Source of the DNA: Thelonectria olida
Lineage: Eukaryota; Ascomycota; Sordariomycetes; Hypocreales; Nectriaceae
DNA: 64,000 bases
Assembly: GCA_020736575.1 (NCBI GenBank)
Contig: JAGPYM010000040.1
Coordinates: 234,993 to 298,992 of the forward strand
Reading direction: 5' to 3'
In this document: piece after piece, positions 21,700 to 31,768 of the stretch
How the letters are laid out: each line of letters starts with the position of its first letter
How positions within the stretch are numbered: position 1 is the stretch's first letter
Program-made: the position numbers and the translations under genes
The notes under the pieces: model-generated
What the model was told of the DNA's origin: nothing
The model's database searches: none
The model's input: only the letters and a program-made list of their open reading frames with translations

Positions 21700-23064
21700 T
21701 CAGGTAAGACAAGGTCCGCCAGCGGGGCGTTTAGAGACGTGGTCTTCATGAAGGTGGTGGGGTATCGGGACATCACCGTCAAGTGCGAAAGAGGGCGGAA
21801 GGGATGGAATTGCCGCGGCCAATTTGAACCGAAGGGAGTCTGTTAACAATGCAGCGCGTAAGGTTCGTCGTGGCGAGGCGGCTTGAGGGGCCAGGCTGGG
21901 AGGAGTCCGTAGCTGCACGTCAAGCTTCGATATGACATTTTCTGGGTTCAAGGGAACAAGTCCCGCCCCTCGAAAACCTCCCTCAATATTACTCCTTGTC
22001 ATCGCGGCTTCGTGGGCGGCACAAAAGGCCGGGAAGAAGTCGGTCTTGGAAACATGGGTTATCGAGCACCTGATCAGATGCTCGATTTCTCGACCATATG
22101 CCTTTTTGAGCGGACCAAAGCACCCGACGTCAAGAGGCTGGAGTAGATGAGACGAATGAGCCGGCATACACAGCGTGATGATGTGGTTGCCTTCGCAATA
22201 TTTCTCAAAGTCGACCGAGTGGTGGCTGTCATGCCGATCGAGGATCAGAAGACGATAGCGACCGGTTGATCGGGCCTTGGTGTGTTGATCGAAGTGTTTG
22301 AGCCACTCAAGACCTGTATCATTGTCGGTCCAGCCATTATGAGTCGTCGCAATAGCCCAATCGTCCGGGAGGTTGCTTTCTTGGTACCAATTGGCGAGGT
22401 GATATTGGCCCGCAACCACGATGAACGGCGCGATCACCCAGCCTTCGGCATTGATCGCCTGAATGGCCGTAACCCATTCCCGGTTTCCAGGTTGCACTGA
22501 TTTCGCCTTTCCACGTCTTTCTGCGCCTGTGACAACCATTCCGCTTGCAATGATGCCCATCATAAAGCCAGTCTCGTCAAAGTTGTAGATGTCAGCTAGG
22601 TTGATACCGTATTTCGCGATTGTGTTCTCCACGAGCCTGAACCAATTGCGAATAATGGCCGGATCTTCGCATTTAGCCCTCTGATAATCGTATCTACGAT
22701 TAAAACGCGTCTTGAGGTCTGGTTGTCGCCTGACGAAGTTGGAAGCCCAGCGCTTGCCGACGGGTGACGCGTCGCGGTCGGCGAGCAGTCGGTTGGCCAT
22801 TTCTTCCACACCACGAAGCCGAGGGGGAAACCCTCGAGAGTCTAGGTCGATAATATATTCAATAATGATCTGTTCCTCTAGATCGGATAGTTTGCGTGAA
22901 TTCGGGATAATATCGCCTCGAGAAGGTTTGCCATAATATCGATCATAGAGGGTGCTAGGCGGGACTTTATATATCCTTGCAGCGGGATAGATGCGTAATT
23001 TTGGGTCGTTTCGAAGAGCCTGAAGGGCGAGGATGATATTTTTCTCTTTGCTTAACTGTGGCAT
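21700..23064 (-). CDS. Fot1/pogo transposase, C-terminally truncated
   Basis: This is an open frame of 454 codons. An N-terminal psq/CENP-B-like HTH region (LALQALRNDPKLRIYPAARI, PSTLYDRYYGK) is followed by the second HTH domain (LEEQIIEYIIDLDSRGFPPR, KRWASNFVRRQPDL). The DDE core has YNFDETGFMMG, LLILDRHDSHH and HSSHLLQPLDVGCFGPLK, so all three acidic residues are present. From about residue 385 on, the sequence no longer resembles the 47846 copy and the C-terminal zinc knuckle is lost. It cuts and pastes at TA sites in its family; with one terminal repeat missing, this copy cannot move by itself. Confidence 0.8.
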   Translation of the reverse strand: MPQLSKEKNIILALQALRNDPKLRIYPAARIYKVPPSTLYDRYYGKPSRGDIIPNSRKLSDLEEQIIIEYIIDLDSRGFPPRLRGVEEMANRLLADRDASPVGKRWASNFVRRQPDLKTRFNRRYDYQRAKCEDPAIIRNWFRLVENTIAKYGINLADIYNFDETGFMMGIIASGMVVTGAERRGKAKSVQPGNREWVTAIQAINAEGWVIAPFIVVAGQYHLANWYQESNLPDDWAIATTHNGWTDNDTGLEWLKHFDQHTKARSTGRYRLLILDRHDSHHSVDFEKYCEGNHIITLCMPAHSSHLLQPLDVGCFGPLKKAYGREIEHLIRCSITHVSKTDFFPAFCAAHEAAMTRSNIEGGFRGAGLVPLNPENVISKLDVQLRTPPSLAPQAASPRRTLRAALLTDSLRFKLAAAIPSLPPSFALDGDVPIPHHLHEDHVSKRPAGGPCLT

Positions 23065-23162
23065 ACTTGGTGGTTGAGAAATAATTGATTAAAGGAAAAT
23101 GAAGGTGGTTGGGGGATTTTTTTCCGACTCGCTTGTATTTCCGACTCGCTTATCATGTACGT
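21900..23162 (-). mobile_element. Fot1/pogo-type element, 3'-truncated
   Basis: The 5' terminal inverted repeat lies at about 23124-23162: two direct copies of CCGACTCGCTTRT, then TATCATGTACGT next to a TA target at 23163. The same structure ends the Fot element at 49608. The other terminal repeat is missing. Similarity to the 47846 copy stops near 21900, within the transposase C-terminus. Confidence 0.75.
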
Positions 23163-23796
23163 TAGTCCAGATCATTAAGCGGACTATTAGTCTAGTCTGT
23201 ATCTCTCGGACCAGACCGGTAGTCCAGTCTGACTCGTCCAGACTGACCAGTGGCCCCAGTCTGAGAATTCCAGACTAATACTGTATTGTTTGTTTGTTTG
23301 TATATTTTTCGTCCGGAGGGCCGTGAGGCCCGTAAAAGTCCCCTGTTGGGGCACAGGACGTGATGAGCTAGGATCTCTAATGCTACAATCTACGTAGTGC
23401 TAAAGGTAGGGCAGGGCTAAGGCATTCGCGACGCGAAGCTGACACTTCTCTATCAAAAACACCCTCCGTAAATTGCAAAACGGACCACTATCCAGCATAT
23501 CATCGGCACAAGGCGCATTGTTTTAAGCTTGTTACCCGTCAGCGGGATGACCAAGCACGGCTGTGACAATAGTAGCCGCTGTATGAACCCGTCTCCAGCG
23601 GGGAGACTAGGAGGGGGGACTCAGAGGGACCCCTGGCGCGGCTGCACGAGGCAACCTCAGGTGATCTCGGTCAGATGACGGGTAGTGCAGCACCCTTCAT
23701 CTGGCCGAGTCCAAATAATTGAAAGAAAAGGGAACAAATGAGAAGATGGGGGAATAAAGGGAGAGGAGACGCGAGTGCCTCTCGGGTCTGTCCCGT

Positions 23797-24504
23797 CTAG
23801 TGACGAGGGCAAATCTTATCGAAGAAGGCGCTTGATTTGGCCAGCTTGATGTACTTGTCGAAATCTCTTCCTACTGCGAGGTTGATTGCTACAGTCGGTG
23901 AGGGTGACAGCCGCACCCGACACCGCGGCGGGACCTTTCTGCAGTAGAAGACATGGTTAGGTGCTTTGCGTCGACCGCACGAGCAGACCACCCGCGCGTC
24001 GTCGTGGTTGAGTCTTTCGGGGTATGCAACGAAGTCCCCATGGAGGGATCTTGCTGCGAGTAAATGGTACAAAGCAGCCCGAGGGAGCGAGAGCTCCGGC
24101 AGGCAGCGTATAGTCGCCTTGAGATTGAATCTCTTATATTGCTCGGGGACGGAGGTTGCCAACCATGTTTCGAAGGCTTCCATCTGTTTTTGCCTCGCCA
24201 TCTTTCGCAGGTATGCCAGCGTCGGCTGAGCGCCCTCCGGCTCTGGCAGCGAGGACGCTGCTTTTGCCAGTTTGTCGGCTTGTTCGTTGCCGGGGATGTT
24301 CGTGTGGCCAAGTATCCAGCGCACTTGTGTAGCTCCATGCGATGTAGCTAAGGCCTGGAACTCGCGGAAGACTTCCTGTGAGGAGTCAGACGGTGTGCCG
24401 CGCAGGCATGTGGCGGCTGCCAGGTTGCCTATGCACACTACGATATCCTGTGTCGCTGAACTTGGGAGGCCTTGGGCGGCCTTGAGGCCGTCCAGTGCTC
24501 CTGT
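23797..24504 (-). pseudogene. LINE-B ORF2 C-terminal part (RNase H end)
   Basis: This is the open minus-strand continuation of the RNase H domain (WILGHTNIPGNEQADKLAKA), followed by a spacer and the terminal Cys/His motif CSCGRRKAPNHVFYC. The stop codon is at 23797. It is continuous with the RT-RNase H part at 30209-31768 once the Copia element and one copy of CCTGT are removed. Confidence 0.75.
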
Positions 24505-24659
24505 TGTTGAAATGAGAAGATACAAGTTTCTTGTTTTTTTTCCTAAATGTGCAGTAGGGGAACCACTGTCTATATACAGTCACGATCTCTTGTGGAATGT
24601 TCCACCCTCTTCCACACCTTGCCGCCGACTTGGTCGCCTCACACTTGTGATCTCCAACA
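24505..24659 (-). repeat. Copia 3' LTR
   Basis: This 155-bp long terminal repeat looks the same as the one at 30049-30203 throughout. The outer flank is CCTGT (24500-24504), the target duplication. Confidence 0.92.
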
Positions 24660-24919
24660 CTCCCACTCGAGCAAGACGGTGGGTACTTAGACTATCTAGG
24701 ATCTCAGCAATCTCATTAAAACCTTAAAACACCTTCGTGGGTGAAAGAGGAAAGGGTACTGCTGGACCCGTCAAGGCTCGACGCAATCCTGGGCGCGTGG
24801 GGAATATTGTCTTAGATATGACAAGGCTCCCACTGCAGCCCACCTCTGTGTCGTCCTCAATGAGCGCTGTATGTGCTTCTCATACTTCCCGGCTTCGGTC
24901 CACTCGATACAGCCCCCGA

Positions 24920-25245
24920 GCCTTCGAGTTCGTCTTTTGCCGGATCCATTACGCCGTGTTAGCAGCGCTCCCGGCCGTGTTAACAGCCTCGGGTCCTTGG
25001 TGCTCGTTGGCAGTGACTGCGGCTGCTTCGCAGTACCAAGGTTCCATGGTCCAGTCCGGGACTTGCAACCCATGCAGCTTTAGGTCGTCTTTTGCCGGAT
25101 CCATCACGCCGTGTTAGCAGCGCTCTCGGCCGTGTTAGCAGCCTCTGGTCCTTGGTGCTCGCTGGCTATAACTGCGGCTGCTCGCAGTACCAAGGTTCCA
25201 TGGTCCAGTCCGGGACTTGCAACCCAAGCAGCCTTCTTACTTCCC
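24920..25245. repeat. Tandem ~160-bp repeat in the Copia 3' non-coding region
   Basis: Two head-to-tail near-identical units share TCTTTTGCCGGATCCAT, GTGTTAGCAGCGCTC and GTACCAAGGTTCCATGG. Part of the unit recurs at 25280-25310 (CTCTTTTGCCGGATTGTTG). They lie between the pol stop (25528) and the 3' LTR, making this region unusually long at about 870 bp. Confidence 0.75.
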
Positions 25246-25527
25246 GGTCTCGGTCCACTGAGTACAGCCCCCGAGCCTTTGAGTTCCTCTTTTGCCGGAT
25301 TGTTGAGATTTCTAATCCGGTCGGGAATTGCAACCGGTGCGGCCGGGTCACTTATTGACCTTCTGGCGGTAGTTGGAGTGAGTTGGACGGGCTCCCATTG
25401 TATGTGATGATCGGGCAGTAGACTCCCACTGGATCCTCGCGTAGTGAGCTACGGGTAACATGTGTTGAGTGTGTTCCAGAAATCGCACAGCTTCGTAGCG
25501 TGGATCCCCTTTTTAGCCCGAATAGCT

Positions 25528-28500
25528 TCACTCGTCCGGTCCGACAACTCCCAGAGCCTTCCGGAATAACTGAAAGCGATCCTTGGGAAGTGCTTTTGTG
25601 AGCCCATCAGCCACTTGTTTGTCAGTCGGGATATATTTCATCTCAACCTCGCCGCTGGCCGTCTTTTCTCGCACAAAGTGCTCTTGAATCGCAATGTGCT
25701 TTGTGCGGGAGTGGTATTGGGGGTTCTTGGCCATTGCTATTGCCCCTTGGTTGTCCCCGTAGATAATTGTGGCAGCGATTTGGTCTGTGGTGCTTAGGCC
25801 TCCCAGGAGTTCTTGTAACAAGGTTCGCAACCAGATCGCTTCCTTGGTTGCCTGCGTCTGTCCCATATATTCAGCCTCGCAGGTAGACAACGCTACTGAT
25901 TGTTGTCGCTTCGCAGCCCAGCTTATCGCGCCGCTGCCAACGTTGAAGATGTATCCCGCAGTGGACCTTCGAGTCTCAGTATCTCCAGCCCAATCCGAGT
26001 CCGTGTAGCCTGTCAACGGGCGAAGGTCTCCTCGGAACTCGAGCTTAAAGTCCCAGGTTCCTCGTAAGTACCTCATGATGCGTTTCACCGCCTCTTCGTG
26101 GGCCTTGGTAGGTTTTGCGAGATAGCGGCTGCATAGTGAGACGCCGAATGCAATGTCTGGTCTTGTCCCTAGCATCGCGTACATCAGACATCCGATTGCT
26201 TTGGCGTACCAGTGCTTCCGGTCTGAGTGAGTTTCGTTATCGTCGAGGGCAGGTTCTAGCTTCGCTGTTGCCACTGGGGTCGCAGTCGGTTTGGAGTCCC
26301 ATAGTCCGAATTCTTTCAGGACTTTCTCAATGTACCCCTTTTGTGAGAGGCTCAGTCTTCGCTGTCTGCGGTTCCGAGTAATTGACATTCCTAGGTAGAA
26401 ATGGCAGGGCCCCAGGTCTGTCATGCTAAACCGCTGGTTGAGGCTTTGTTTGATCATCTCGATGTCCCCTTTGGATGGTCCTGCGATGAGTAGGTCGTCC
26501 ACGTAAACGGCAATATAGGTTTGGCCTTTGACGAAGACACCCATGTCGGAAACGAGGGGCTGGAATCCCTGTTCTTGGAGGAATAACGAGAGAGTCTGGT
26601 ACCATATTCTAGGTGATTGCTTCAACCCATATAAGGCTTTTCGCAGTTTCCAGACTCTTCCGGTCCCGTCATCGAAGCACTCTGGCTGCCCAACGTAGAT
26701 CTCTTCGTCGATATTCCCGTAGAGAAAGGCAGTTTTGACGTCCATTTGTTCGAGCTCGAGGTCAAGCGCTGCGGCTATAGCAAATATTGCCTTGTAGGTC
26801 ATAGGCTTGACGACTGAGGCAAACGTCTCGTTGTAGTCGATTCCTTCTTGTTGCTCGAAGCCTCGGACCACGTAACGTGCTTTGAACCGCAGGATTTCTC
26901 CATTAGCTCCCCTCTTGAGTTTGAATACCCACTTCCCCCTCAGTGCCTTCCGGTCCGGTGGCAGCTTTGCCAAGGTGTAGACTCCGTTCTCCTTAATGGA
27001 GTCCATCTCGGCTGTCATGCCCTTGAACCAGTTCTCCCACTGAAGGGACTCTTGGGCTTCCTTTATCGTTCGAGGCTCCGCCTCGTCTTCCAAAGAAGCC
27101 GCAAGATTGACATGGGCGCACACGAGGTTTGTGAAAGTATTGGTTCCTAAAAGCAGGTACCTTGAAGGAAGCTTTGCCTTGGTCGATCTCTGCGAGACTC
27201 GGAGCTCTTCGCCCTGGTCTATCGCCTCGGTCGAGTCATGATGAGGCTCGGATGTTCGTACATGAATGGTGTCTGCCTCATCCTCCGACATGATCTCCTC
27301 AACCTGTGGGGTGGCATCGTGTCGTGGCGGAGCTGCTTTCTTGGGTGAAAATTCTAACTCTGGATACAAGGTAGGTCCCTCGCTTCTCGTTCTCTTAGAT
27401 CCAGTGGGTGTTCCTGTTGCCTCGTGAAAACTGGATTCGTCGAAGATGACATTGTTGGCGATGAAGACTCGGTTGTTGTTGTCTACAACAATGTAGTTAC
27501 TGGAGCCTTGATATCCAAGAAGTCGACACTGAATCGTCTTTGCACGCAGCTTTTGTCTTTTGATGGATGGCAATATGGCCCATCCATTTGCACCAATAAC
27601 GCGGAGATGAGAGAGGTCTGGCTTGTCTCCGAACCACGCCTCATAGGGCGTCTTGTTCAGGGCCTTGCTAGGGCTTCTATTCCGTATATACACGGCCGCG
27701 TAGAGGATATAGGGCCAGAGCTTTCGCGGCAAGTTTGATCGCTCGAGTGTGGGTGTAACCTTTTCTTGAAGCACACGATTAAAGGCCTCCGCAATCCCAT
27801 TCTGCTCATGCTGATCGGTCGCAGTATAGTAGATGCTGATGCCCTTGTTGTCGCAGAAGATGCATAGCTGGTCACTGCGGTTTTCGCCACCCTGGTCAAC
27901 GTGAAGGTAATGGCACCGACGTTCCGGCCTCTCGTACGTGTCGAGGAAATATTTGAAACACCTTGTGAACTCGGACTTTTCCTTGACTGCGTATGCCCAA
28001 CCCATTCGGGTAAAGTCGTCGACGAAGACAACCCAATATCGTGAGCCGTCATAGGCAGTGTCTGGAAACGGCCCTGCAATGTCTGCGTGGACGCATTCTA
28101 GCGGGTACGTCCCTTTCCGGATTGACTTTCGGTGAGGTCGTTCTTTCTGTTTTCCAACTATACAGGGTTCGCAATTTTGTCCGCGTAAAATCGGATGAAT
28201 ACCGTGCGCCATTTCCTTCAAGGCCTTGATTCCGTTCTCGCTTAGGTGTCCAAGTCTTTCGTGCCATATTTGAAGTTCGGGGTCGCTAATGGTGAGCGAC
28301 GCCAAGGCAGCGTTGATCGTTTCGTCTGGTTGGTCCACAACATAGATTCCTGATCGTATAGTTGCTGTCAGGATTACTCGGTTGTCGTGTGTCACCTTGG
28401 CTTGGTTGCTGTCGAAAGAGACTTTTGCCCCCTTCCTGGTTAAAGCAGATATCGAAACAAGGTTGACGCGTCCTTCTGGGGAATATATTGAGTTGTCGAG

Positions 28501-29724
28501 CGCCAGTTGTCGCGGGCCATCCAGTCCTTTTATCGGCAGGATATAATTTCCCAGTCCCTGAGGAGTGATTTGTGTCTCGCCGATTCCAACTGTCTGTCCG
28601 CCGCCCCAAGGACGAAGGGTGCTGAAATTTTCCCTTTTGCAAAAGGTATGCATTGAAGCCCCGCTATCCAGTACATGTACTTGCTCAAGTAAATTGCTCA
28701 CTCTTTGACCCTGGTATGCCATGAGCTGTATGACAGGTTCGGTGTGGATGGCAAGAGCGTTCGCAACCTCGTCCTGGTCTGCGTTTCTGGTTCGATCCTT
28801 GGTTCTTGGATGATCTTGGCGCTGCTTTCTTCTGGATCGCTTGTCGTTCAGTCGTTTCTTAAGCTCGGGGTGAAGTAACCAGCATCCATCCGAAGTGTGC
28901 CCAAGTCTCTTGCAGTAGCTGCAGGTAGTGAAATTTTGCTCCTTGATGGCAGCGACCATAGCAGCGTGCTTGATTGCCTCTTGGTCCTGGTCTTGTTGTT
29001 GCATTCGCTGGCTATGTTCCTCCTGCTCAGCAGCTCTAGTAGCTTCTTCGATAGTAGTGGCTGCCTTGACGATGATGCCTTCGATATTCCGTTCGGGCAG
29101 CAAGCTATGGCTCTGGAGGAATGCGGTGAGGAACACCTGATACTTGGGTCCAAGTCCATTGAGGAACTTGTCCATCAGTTGTGGTTCTCCAATCTGACTG
29201 GTTCCATCCAGTTGAAGGATTTGGTCCCGGGTCTTCCGCAATTGTCGAGAAAAGTCGGATACACCTTCGCAGTTGTCTAGAGTAAGTCGATCAAACTTTT
29301 GCTGGAGGTCGTGGAATACACTGCTACCCTTGGGTTTGAAGTGTTGCTCCAGTGTTTTGAGGATGTCCGTTAATTTGTTGAGACCTTGGACTTCCTGTTT
29401 GGGACGGAAACCAAGTCGATATCGAACTGCTCCACACGCTCGTGCTTGTCTCTGGTGCCAGGCATCTAGCTTTTCTTCGAAGTCGACTTCCGAGAGATTG
29501 CCTTGTACCGGTGGGTCCTGTTTTCTTTCCAGGAGTTCTTCGTAGCCGGACAGGGCCAGTAGGTCTCGGATTTCCTCGTTCCAGTTGATCCAGCCTTCAG
29601 AGGATTCAAGTTTGGCGACTCCGGAAAGGTTTCCGCTCAGGTTCGGTTCTTTGCCTTCTGACATGTTGAAATAGTATATGGGTTGATGTTGGCTTGTTTT
29701 TCGATGGAAGTAGAGGTAAGACAA
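25528..29724 (-). CDS. Copia gag-pol polyprotein
   Basis: This is an intact frame of 1,398 codons; the likely Met is that of MSEGKEPN, about 20 codons in. Domains in order: gag (UBN2-like, ~40-250); zinc knuckle CSYCKRLGHTSDGC (~272-285); aspartic protease with DSGAS (~350); integrase with its HHCC finger (~490-530, CEPCIVGKQ) and core residues in HADIAGPF, VDQGGEN and NGIAEAFNRVLQEK; reverse transcriptase with AFLYGNIDEEIYV and YVDDLLIA; RNase H with YTDSDWAGD, STCEAEYMG and YGDNQGAIA, ending DGLTKALPKDRFQLFRKALG. The order INT-RT-RH defines Ty1/Copia. No stop or frameshift was seen. Confidence 0.95.
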   Translation of the reverse strand: MSYLYFHRKTSQHQPIYYFNMSEGKEPNLSGNLSGVAKLESSEGWINWNEEIRDLLALSGYEELLERKQDPPVQGNLSEVDFEEKLDAWHQRQARACGAVRYRLGFRPKQEVQGLNKLTDILKTLEQHFKPKGSSVFHDLQQKFDRLTLDNCEGVSDFSRQLRKTRDQILQLDGTSQIGEPQLMDKFLNGLGPKYQVFLTAFLQSHSLLPERNIEGIIVKAATTIEEATRAAEQEEHSQRMQQQDQDQEAIKHAAMVAAIKEQNFTTCSYCKRLGHTSDGCWLLHPELKKRLNDKRSRRKQRQDHPRTKDRTRNADQDEVANALAIHTEPVIQLMAYQGQRVSNLLEQVHVLDSGASMHTFCKRENFSTLRPWGGGQTVGIGETQITPQGLGNYILPIKGLDGPRQLALDNSIYSPEGRVNLVSISALTRKGAKVSFDSNQAKVTHDNRVILTATIRSGIYVVDQPDETINAALASLTISDPELQIWHERLGHLSENGIKALKEMAHGIHPILRGQNCEPCIVGKQKERPHRKSIRKGTYPLECVHADIAGPFPDTAYDGSRYWVVFVDDFTRMGWAYAVKEKSEFTRCFKYFLDTYERPERRCHYLHVDQGGENRSDQLCIFCDNKGISIYYTATDQHEQNGIAEAFNRVLQEKVTPTLERSNLPRKLWPYILYAAVYIRNRSPSKALNKTPYEAWFGDKPDLSHLRVIGANGWAILPSIKRQKLRAKTIQCRLLGYQGSSNYIVVDNNNRVFIANNVIFDESSFHEATGTPTGSKRTRSEGPTLYPELEFSPKKAAPPRHDATPQVEEIMSEDEADTIHVRTSEPHHDSTEAIDQGEELRVSQRSTKAKLPSRYLLLGTNTFTNLVCAHVNLAASLEDEAEPRTIKEAQESLQWENWFKGMTAEMDSIKENGVYTLAKLPPDRKALRGKWVFKLKRGANGEILRFKARYVVRGFEQQEGIDYNETFASVVKPMTYKAIFAIAAALDLELEQMDVKTAFLYGNIDEEIYVGQPECFDDGTGRVWKLRKALYGLKQSPRIWYQTLSLFLQEQGFQPLVSDMGVFVKGQTYIAVYVDDLLIAGPSKGDIEMIKQSLNQRFSMTDLGPCHFYLGMSITRNRRQRRLSLSQKGYIEKVLKEFGLWDSKPTATPVATAKLEPALDDNETHSDRKHWYAKAIGCLMYAMLGTRPDIAFGVSLCSRYLAKPTKAHEEAVKRIMRYLRGTWDFKLEFRGDLRPLTGYTDSDWAGDTETRRSTAGYIFNVGSGAISWAAKRQQSVALSTCEAEYMGQTQATKEAIWLRTLLQELLGGLSTTDQIAATIIYGDNQGAIAMAKNPQYHSRTKHIAIQEHFVREKTASGEVEMKYIPTDKQVADGLTKALPKDRFQLFRKALGVVGPDE

Positions 29725-30048
29725 GAGGTCTAAGACATGCTTCTTGTAGATAGCTTCTTGAGGTACGAAATGTAGTGGAAACCTTCTCGAAGCGAAGAGA
29801 AGTGTCTAGAATGTGATGGAGTTAGCGAGAAGCTGGAAGAATTAGCGAGAAGCTGGAGGAATGAGCGAGAAGCGGATTCTCCGTTAGAGTAACTGGGAGA
29901 TGAAGGGCCGTAATACTGGCGCGGTCCAAGACCGCTGTTGAGTCTCCGCTGCAGTGGAAGAGGACTGTGAGGTCCTGGTGAGTAAAGGACGGGTGATTAG
30001 GTAGGAGACTCAGCTTTAGGTTGAATTTAGCCTTCCGGGCTCATAACC

Positions 30049-30203
30049 TGTTGAAATGAGAAGATACAAGTTTCTTGTTTTTTTTCCTAAATGTGCAGTA
30101 GGGGAACCACTGTCTATATACAGTCACGATCTCTTGTGGAATGTTCCACCCTCTTCCACACCTTGCCGCCGACTTGGTCGCCTCACACTTGTGATCTCCA
30201 ACA
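30049..30203 (-). repeat. Copia 5' LTR
   Basis: A 155-bp LTR, apparently the same as the one at 24505-24659. It is the transcription start side for the minus-strand gag-pol. The outer flank is CCTGT (30204-30208) and the primer-binding site is at 30037-30048. Confidence 0.92.
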
Positions 30204-30208
30204 CCTGT

Positions 30209-31768
30209 GGCCTCAGCATCAAAGACCTCGGCAGGTCCAAGCCGGCCCGAGCCGTCGCAGATGGAGAGGTCGTTCTGGTGAATGGCGAAGCCATAGCTGG
30301 CTGCTCCTTCGGAGGACAAGGAGCCGTCCGAGTATACGATCAAGATGGTTGGGCCTACTGACTGGACCCACTGGAGGAAGGCGTCGGCCGATTCTTCTTT
30401 CGGAGCTATCTGTAGTGGTATGCCTTGTTCCTTGCCGAAGCATTTTTGGATGAGGGCCGGCCGTGTACAGGGTGCGAGGAGCTCATTAGTCCGTCGAAGA
30501 CGGGTCCTGAAGCTGCTTTCCGATGGGGTTTGGTACCTCCGCTTGATGAGCTTATGGTATGTGGGTTGTCTGGGCGGAAGCGTGCGCTTCGCGAGGGGAT
30601 GGGCCTCGTCAAGGGATTTGAGTCGGGCGGAGAAGCGGTATCGACGTGCTTCAAGAAGCTGAGCGACTGGTGGTATCCCGCTTTCCCGATGGAGGATGGC
30701 GATAGGGGTCGTCCTCCAGACGGGGAGTATAGCTCGCATAGATTGGTCGATAGCCTTCTTCATTCTCCCCAAGAGGTGTCCAATGCTTGACGGCGCCGGT
30801 CTTTGGAGGGTTGGTTCCACCGCGGTCGCGTTGCACCTGGGTACCATACTTCAGCGCCATAGAGCAGGACCGGTTCAACGCATGCCCTGACAGCGCTCCG
30901 CACAGCACGAGGCAGCGGGCCGTGTATCGTGTTGGTGAGTCCTCGCAGATGGTAGGCGACAGCCTGAGCTTTAGCCGTCCATTTCTCTACGTGGATTCGG
31001 AATGACAGGCTGCTGTCCAGCCAGATGCCTAGCCAGCGCATAGCTGTCTCAGGGTGTTTCTCGACATCACCATGGCGTATTGCCGGTGCAGTCTCGAGTT
31101 TGCTCCGAGAGAAGTGCATGACTTCCGTCTGCTTAAGCCGAAAGATACCCCATTCGCTGCGCCCTAGCGGACCATTTCTTCGACAGATCTTGATGCCGCA
31201 GCGGCTGTTTCCTCTATTGTGTCGCCCATGCACAGGATGCCTGTGTCGTCTGCATAGCCGAACCGGCCTTGAGGGTTGCTTAGTCGGTAGATGGGCTCTG
31301 TGTACAGCAGCAAGAGAATCGGCGATACCGGCGATCCCTGAGGGAGACCGCACTGGAGAGGAGAGAGCGGGGTGATAGCGTCTTGGTATCTGACGCAGGC
31401 AGATCGGTCATCCATGAAGGATCAGGCCCATCGTGCGAGATGTTCCGGCCAGCCGTGTTCGCGGAGTCGCAAAATCAGTCGGTTGCGCATGACAGTGTCG
31501 AACGCGCCTTGGATACCCATCTGACCAGTGTGGCCACCTTCTTGCGAGCGAATGCTTCCTCGATGTCGTGGACTAGGGCAGCTACGAGGTCTGTCGCAGA
31601 CCTCTTTGGGAGCGCCCGGCTTGCTGTGGGTGAAGGACTCCATAGTGAATGCATGCCCACGCGAGACGGCGCGCAACCAGCCGTTCTAGCCCCTTGCCGA
31701 GACAAGAATGCAGAGAGATAGGTCGCCATGCTCGCGGCTCCGTCAGGTCTCGACGTCCAGGTTTAAGA
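30209..31768 (-). pseudogene. LINE-B ORF2, RT to RNase H part
   Basis: Pieces of the reverse transcriptase lie in shifting frames: KPGRRDLTEPRAWRPISLHS, GIQGAFDTVMRNRL, DRSACVRYQDAITP, GLPQGSPVSPILLL, FGYADDTGILCMGD and TEVMHFSRSK. These are followed by HLRGLTNTIHGPLPRAVRSA and the start of RNase H (IVYSDGSLSSEGAASYG). Several frameshifts occur between 31160 and 31700. The endonuclease and ORF1 are absent (5' truncation). Confidence 0.75.

Larger units (their letters stand above)
24505..30203 (-). mobile_element. Complete Ty1/Copia retrotransposon
   Basis: Two 155-bp LTRs (24505-24659 and 30049-30203) appear identical base for base, begin and end TG...CA, and are flanked by the 5-bp target duplication CCTGT (24500-24504 and 30204-30208). 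The element is on the minus strand, with its 5' LTR at the right. Directly after the 5' LTR, GGTTATGAGCCC (complement of 30037-30048) matches the anticodon-loop region of initiator tRNA-Met, so priming is by a tRNA half as in Drosophila copia. A purine tract GAGTGGGAG precedes the 3' LTR at 24660-24668. It carries one intact gag-pol frame, so it is probably young and competent. Confidence 0.92.
23285..31768 (-). mobile_element. LINE ('LINE-B'), 5'-truncated and split by a Copia element
   Basis: LINE-B runs from about 31768 down to a 3' tail of tandem CAAA at 23285-23300, with Copia at 24505-30203 in the middle. The RT part carries AWRPISLHSCLGKG, GLPQGSPVSP and the catalytic box YADD. After a connecting domain comes RNase H (YSDGSLSSEGAASYGFAI), interrupted right after FDAEATG by the Copia target duplication CCTGT. 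It resumes at 24499 with ALDGLKAAQGLPSS and LGHTNIPGNEQADKLAKAAS, and ends with the terminal Cys cluster at about 23960. The 5' junction lies inside a Helitron helicase remnant. Confidence 0.75.

Noticed and set aside
23165..23285. CCAGTCTGA/TCAGACTGG-rich palindromic stretch next to the Fot TIR as a separate element
   Set aside because: Short repeated motifs only; no paired ends or target duplication could be defined.
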